Positions 59,460-64,000 of a stretch of 64,000 nt of DNA are shown in pieces. Position numbers and translations under genes: made by a program. The notes beneath the pieces were generated by a model. The model had not been told where the DNA came from. It made no database searches and saw nothing but the letters and a program-made list of their open reading frames with translations. Origin of the DNA: Pseudoscleropodium purum (lineage: Eukaryota > Streptophyta > Bryopsida > Hypnales > Brachytheciaceae); assembly GCA_963969395.1 (NCBI GenBank), contig OZ017799.1, positions 3,970,501 to 4,034,500 on the forward strand. The letters are read 5' to 3'. Positions within the stretch are counted from its first letter, which is position 1. Each line of letters begins with the position of its first letter.

Positions 59460-61660
59460 TATGGCAACAATACTTGATTTAAAAATGTGTCTCTTGACAT
59501 TGAATGTGATACGGAAACAAAATATCTAGGGCTTACTATTAGGATTGTTTTAGGGGGGCACTTGTATGTTATATATTTGGAAAGCTAAGTGCATTGGTAT
59601 TTTCTAATTCTTGAAGTACATCCACAATAGTTTTAAGCTCTATGGCTCATGTGTGGTAGGTCTTTGGAGAATTGATGATATCTACACATTTTGGTGCACA
59701 TTCATTTGATACAACCAACATGAACATGACTAATTATATTAGGTTTTTTAGTTTTGGTCAAGAGTTATCTTAGCGGTCACTTCATTGGGTGCTAATTGAA
59801 AATGGCACTTATATTGCTTTCAAACTAGATGCCTTGTTTTCTACCATTGCCAAAATTCAAATAAAAAATTAAATTTCATTTGCAAATCATAGTACTATAC
59901 AATACCTTTTTTGAAGTCATTTATATAGTGACCACCCTAATTGAGTCTATGGCTAAAGACTACAAGATCTAGGATGGTTCATTAAGTGTTCATGTCCTAG
60001 GTGGATATTACTAAAATGAAAACTTGGCTGTGGATTCAATTGGATGAGAAGATTCTAGTGCACCATGAGGTTGCTATGAAACAAATTGTAGCTCTTGAAG
60101 ATCTTCGTGCCATTTATGGTCTCCGGTTGGATGAGCAAAAGAGGACGCAAAATCAACAAGCTATGCAATTGGATGACCTTCAAAATCAAGTGGGCATTCT
60201 CTTTGTTAGATTTCACTGAGGTTGATTTGCTAGGCTCCAGGTCACAGAATTAGTGCCATAATTAAATACCATTGCATCAATTCTAAAAATACATGAATAG
60301 AACCTTGTTTCTACCACTTTTAAATTCCCTACATAATATACATTTCATTTTTACAAATACAAGCTTGTGTTCATTACTAGTACCAATTGCCCTTTGAAAC
60401 AAATTAAATGACAAATATTGTGTACACCATGGCCCAATTGCTTACCATAGATGAAAACTTAAGAAATTTTTAGAGAGAAGTTATGTTTGCAGTGTAAATT
60501 ATGAAACACAACCCATATTTACACTAGATGGGACTTGAAGATGTAAACCTACTCAGAATACACACGGAAATTTTGCAATCTTTAATAAAAACTATTATTT
60601 TAGGTTTGTTTGGGCATCAACTTCCTGAACATAATTCACATAGTCTAAAGTCTAATTTGAAAATAAATTGTATGGATCACTTTAGTCTACTATAGTGTGC
60701 CCAACTTACAAGAAAATTCAAAGAACTAAAGGTTTTGCAAAAGTGCCTCAATTGAATAGGACAATGGGTTGAACGAAACAAGTAAGCAAAAATCCTAGAG
60801 CTAATATAAATTCCCAACGACAATAAAACTCCTAGATTATGAACTCCCCACAAATCAAGTTCATTATATCAAATCTTCAAAAATGTAATGTCAATGTATC
60901 AAGAGCATTTATAATTGCTTCAAGGGGCTATTTATGACTTTGAAAACTCCCCTTCAATTGAAAAAATTTGATTGACTAACCTTTGATGAATAAAAGACTT
61001 CTTGAATGCAAAAGAACTTGAATCATAGTAATTTTTGGCTTACTCAAAGTAGATGTAAAACCCCTCCACCTAAACATTATACAAATTGAAGGTCTAGCTC
61101 AAATCTTACTATACACTTCAATGAGATTACCATCCTCCATAATATGATATTTGGATGTGCTATTGAGAATGGATCGCTCTCCATCAAAACAAAAGCTTAG
61201 ATATGGAAGGGTCAGATCATAGGTTTCTTATAGTGGATTTGACATTTCCCCCAAACATTTTTGCATGCACCTTAAATAGCCTTTCAAATTTGTTGATCGA
61301 TTCATCAATTGCACACAAGAAGAATCAAAGTGAGTCATCTAGCAATCAAAATTCTTTGATCCATAGATAATGTATATATACATGAGTTGAATGCACTTGT
61401 AATAAAAGGAACGGATACAACAACAATAGTATTTAATTAGGAAATGAGATATCTAGAAAATTATAGTGCTCCAATGCTCTATTGTAACATTTTTAAGCAA
61501 TAATTGTAATACTTTGAAAGGACACAAGTCTAAATATGTTTGGTAAAAAAAACTAAAGAGAATCAGAATCAACTGAAGTTGTGAGGGTGACTATAGAATA
61601 CAATGACAAGTAATAACATCAAATAATAATACCATCAATACGTGATCATAAAGAATACAA
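59460..61660. other. Spacer with one coiled-coil-like fragment
   Basis: A plus frame at 60001-60219 reads KMKTWLWIQLDEKILVHHEV, then LDEQKRTQNQQAMQLDDLQN. It is heptad-like and unrecognised, possibly retroelement or gene debris. Otherwise nothing seen. Confidence 0.3.
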
Positions 61661-61667
61661 TGTTCAC

Positions 61668-62340
61668 CTTCAATCTTGCAAGAGATTCAACATCATCGAA
61701 GTCAACCACCACTCCAATGCCACCCCTAGCCTATAATTGTAGTTGCTTGCCACCTTAGATTGAATGACAGTGAGGTCAACTAGTGAGAGTTTTTTTTGGA
61801 TGAAGAGGTTGGCATCCAAATAGCTATCCATCAAATCCACCAACCCTTGGCCTCTAGGCAAACTAGCAACACTAGCAATTGCAATCAAGTAGCTCTGAAG
61901 CTTCTCTTCATCTTAATTTTGGATGCATGTCTTGATGTCTTTGATGATGTCCTGCTCTTGGTGATGTTGTTCAATGCCTCTTTCTCCTCCTTTTTCTTCA
62001 ACCATGCCTCTAGCAAGTACCATATTGTTGTTGAGTTTGTGAGCTACTTCACCATTTCAATGTCCTCAACATTCAAGAAGTTGTCCATTTCTTTCTTTAA
62101 CTCTTTCTTGGCCTATGGCCTATGCAATAGCAAGATGCATTCCATTCCTCATGCAGTCCTGCACAACTCTTGCAATCCTAGGATAATTCAACACTACATG
62201 ATCTCCCCTCTTCTCTACTAATGGAAAAAGCCGCCTAATAGCACTCTTGCCAACCTTAAGCTCCAATAGCTTTCTAGACTTTGCGGTACCCCTTGCTAGG
62301 CCCTTCATGCATCGGTGGAGGACTTCCTCTTGTCACCACT
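61668..62340 (-). pseudogene. Decayed coding repeat of unknown function, copy 2
   Basis: Minus-strand pieces: 62308-62120 (KRGDHVVLNYPRIARVVQDC) and 61888-61670 (IAIASVASLPRGQGLVDLMD, SYLDANLFIQKK, SKVASNYNYRLGVALEW), with broken frames between. It aligns along its length with 54813-55435. Both copies carry stops, but different ones. Confidence 0.5.
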
Positions 62341-62377
62341 TCCACACCCCATATTAACATGTACCTCTTCATCTATA

Positions 62378-62594
62378 CACTAGAAGGAGCCTATGTTTTT
62401 TTGAATTTTTCTTGTGTCTGAGTTGATGGATTTTTCTAAACATCTAATGTAAGAAGTTGTGTTTTTATGTCAACAATTATATCCACCATAACATCTTCAT
62501 GTTACAGTGGATGTTATTGTTCACATAAAAACATAGCTTGTTACATTAAATGTCTAAAAAAATATGTCAACTTAGACGTGGGTTTCTTCTAGTG
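62378..62594. mobile_element. Small CACTA-type fold-back MITE (217 bp)
   Basis: CACTAGAAGGAGCC at the left and reverse-complemented CACTAGAAGAAACC at the right. The halves pair over most of the length (TAACATCTTCATGTTA at the centre). No target duplication is visible. Confidence 0.65.
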
Positions 62595-63049
62595 GTTGGA
62601 AACCTCATGGAATGCAAATACACTAGGGTTAAACCTCAATAATTTTATAAGTGATTCCATACTGCAATGCTACCGAAGTATAGACACAAAAACAATATAC
62701 ATAACAATTGGAGTGATCATCCTTCCCCCTCAAACTTCAAAAATGAGACAAATAAAGAAACCCTATCACAAGTGTGTGCCCACAACTTTTCTCAAGACAC
62801 AATTCCACATGATTCCATGCAACACGATCAACCAACTACCATTCCTGACATGTAGGAAACTTCATGATATAAGTCTTCCAATCAATTGATCCACCAAGCG
62901 GACTTCCCAATGATAGAACAATGCGCAATAATCCAAAAGCCTACACCAAAAGCCACTCCCTCGTTGCTCATATGAAACTAATCAATGGCGCTAAACTCAT
63001 GAAATCCAAGATATTCTTATTCTCAATAGCATAAGACTTGATCACATAT

Positions 63050-63403
63050 ACTATACTACTGTGGTTTGATCAATTGAACAAGCTGGACAAGGGAATGCTA
63101 TCATTTTTTGTCAATTTGGACAAATTGTTTGTCAATTCAAACAATTTTGGACACTTTTTGGACACTTTTAGGACAAATTGTTTGTCAATTCAAAAAAAGT
63201 GTCCAAAAAGTGTAGCATTCCCTTGTAGTAGTTTTTTTAACATAACAATTGAACAAGCTGATCAAGGGAATGCTATCGTTATGTTAAAAAAACTACTACA
63301 AGGGAATGCTATCATTTTTTGTCAATTTGGACACTTTTTTTGTCAATTCAAACACTGTCTATCAATTAGGACATGTAAATTTGGACACCATTTTCTTGTA
63401 GTG
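63050..63403. mobile_element. Nested CACTA MITE cluster with a perfect 34-bp palindrome
   Basis: The right end, reverse-complemented, is CACTACAAGAAAATGG, a canonical CACTA terminus. The same ACTACTACAAGGGAATGCTA motif occurs internally in both orientations. 63213-63246 and 63278-63311 are perfect inverted copies around a 31-nt loop. GTCAATTTGGACAC-type units are repeated several times. The left terminus near 63050 (ACTACTGTGGTTTG) is degenerate. Confidence 0.55.
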
Positions 63404-63629
63404 AAACAAATATGTTTTATGAGACACCAAAAAAAATGTTAGCATGTCTTTTGTGACATCCAGAAAAACATGACAGTTCCACATCATCAAGTGTTTATGG
63501 TTTGATTATGGATAAATTTGTAGAAGTTACTTGGAGTTGAGGTAAAACATTGATCAAAGTTGAAAAAAACAAGGTAAAAGTAGCTACATGATAGTTTTTG
63601 CAAAAAAATTTTAAAAATGGCACTTGACA

Positions 63630-64000
63630 TGGCATTCAAAGAGGATGATGTCAGCATACTTTGATATCATTTGAGAATTAAAATTTTTTTTTTTGACATT
63701 GACTAAAACATCAACTGAGACGTCAAGATGTTTCTTTAGATGTCAATTAAGACATTCACTGAATCGTTAAGATATATATTGAGACATTATGCAAGATGTC
63801 AACTAAGATGTCCAAATGTTTTCTTAAACATCAACTAAGACAAAGTCGTGTTCATGAGGATGCTCATATCAAAAATTATATTTTTCATTTATTCCAAAGT
63901 TTTATATATCCTATGATATGGTTTGTCTTTCTTCCTATCACTCACTTGTATAAATAGTATTGTTTTCTCATATATTCAAAATAATTGACTTTTCAAGCTA
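63630..64000 (+). repeat. CACTA subterminal repeat region, copy 2, running off the window
   Basis: Matches 52434-52815 (AAAGAGGATGATGTCAGCAT, GTCGTGTTCATGAG, TTTGTCTTTCTTCCTATCAC, CTTGTATAAATA, TTTTCAAGC). Many AAGATGT/GACATC motifs. It presumably belongs to another element of the same CACTA family, whose end lies beyond the window. Confidence 0.55.

Noticed and set aside
52310..64000. Direct repeats at 52.4 and 63.6 kb with TATAAATA as the LTRs of an ~11-kb retrotransposon
   Set aside because: The left copy lies inside a CACTA-ended element with its own target duplication, no primer-binding site follows it, and no gag or pol similarity lies between.
1..64000. CRISPR arrays, operons or bacterial-type systems
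   Set aside because: Spliceosomal introns and plant gene families throughout; no regularly spaced repeats with unique spacers.

Overview
This looks like nuclear DNA of a land plant. It is strongly AT-rich, with sparse intron-containing genes in islands of higher GC, CCCTAAA-type telomere-like repeats in introns, a GAUT-family pectin glycosyltransferase, a plant R2R3-MYB, and a dense population of plant-type DNA transposons (PIF/Harbinger, Tourist-like, CACTA). Two features lean toward a non-flowering lineage such as a bryophyte or fern: a MYB that resembles the MYB64/MYB119/FGMYB group, and an apparent tandem cyclic-nucleotide-binding-domain gene. This is inference; the sequence alone does not settle the species.

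Layout. 1-2.6 kb holds a decayed PIF/Harbinger element (SANT/trihelix-like ORF on +, HARBI1-like nuclease on -). 2.7-8.5 kb is repeat-rich spacer with two opposed copies of a Tourist-like MITE, a second MITE, a ~590-bp fold-back, a SINE-like repeat and TTAA-flanked elements. 8.5-14 kb is the GAUT1-like gene (+, seven coding exons, complete). 15.0-18.6 kb is the R2R3-MYB gene (-, four coding exons, complete), convergent with GAUT; its presumed leader and promoter run to about 20.4 kb. 20.5-26 kb is AT-rich repeat desert. 26.1-30.4 kb is a partial gene with two cyclic-nucleotide-binding domains (+). 30.4-48.7 kb is mostly featureless AT-rich DNA with dispersed repeats, a GC-rich candidate exon at 34.65-35.01 kb, two unrecognised coding-like fragments (37.2 and 42.4 kb) and three complete TTAA-flanked elements. 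48.7-53.4 kb is a CACTA-ended element with matching 3-bp flanks. 53.4-64 kb contains two copies of an unrecognised decayed coding repeat, a CACTA-ended element with a nested long hairpin and a tRNA-like segment, a small CACTA MITE and a nested palindrome.

How it fits together. The only two confidently complete genes, a Golgi homogalacturonan galacturonosyltransferase and a MYB regulator, face each other across about 1.26 kb. Their introns carry copies of the same repeat, lying in the sense orientation in both genes. Most other structure is mobile-element debris, of which the TTAA-flanked ~0.93-0.99 kb family is the most unexpected for a plant.
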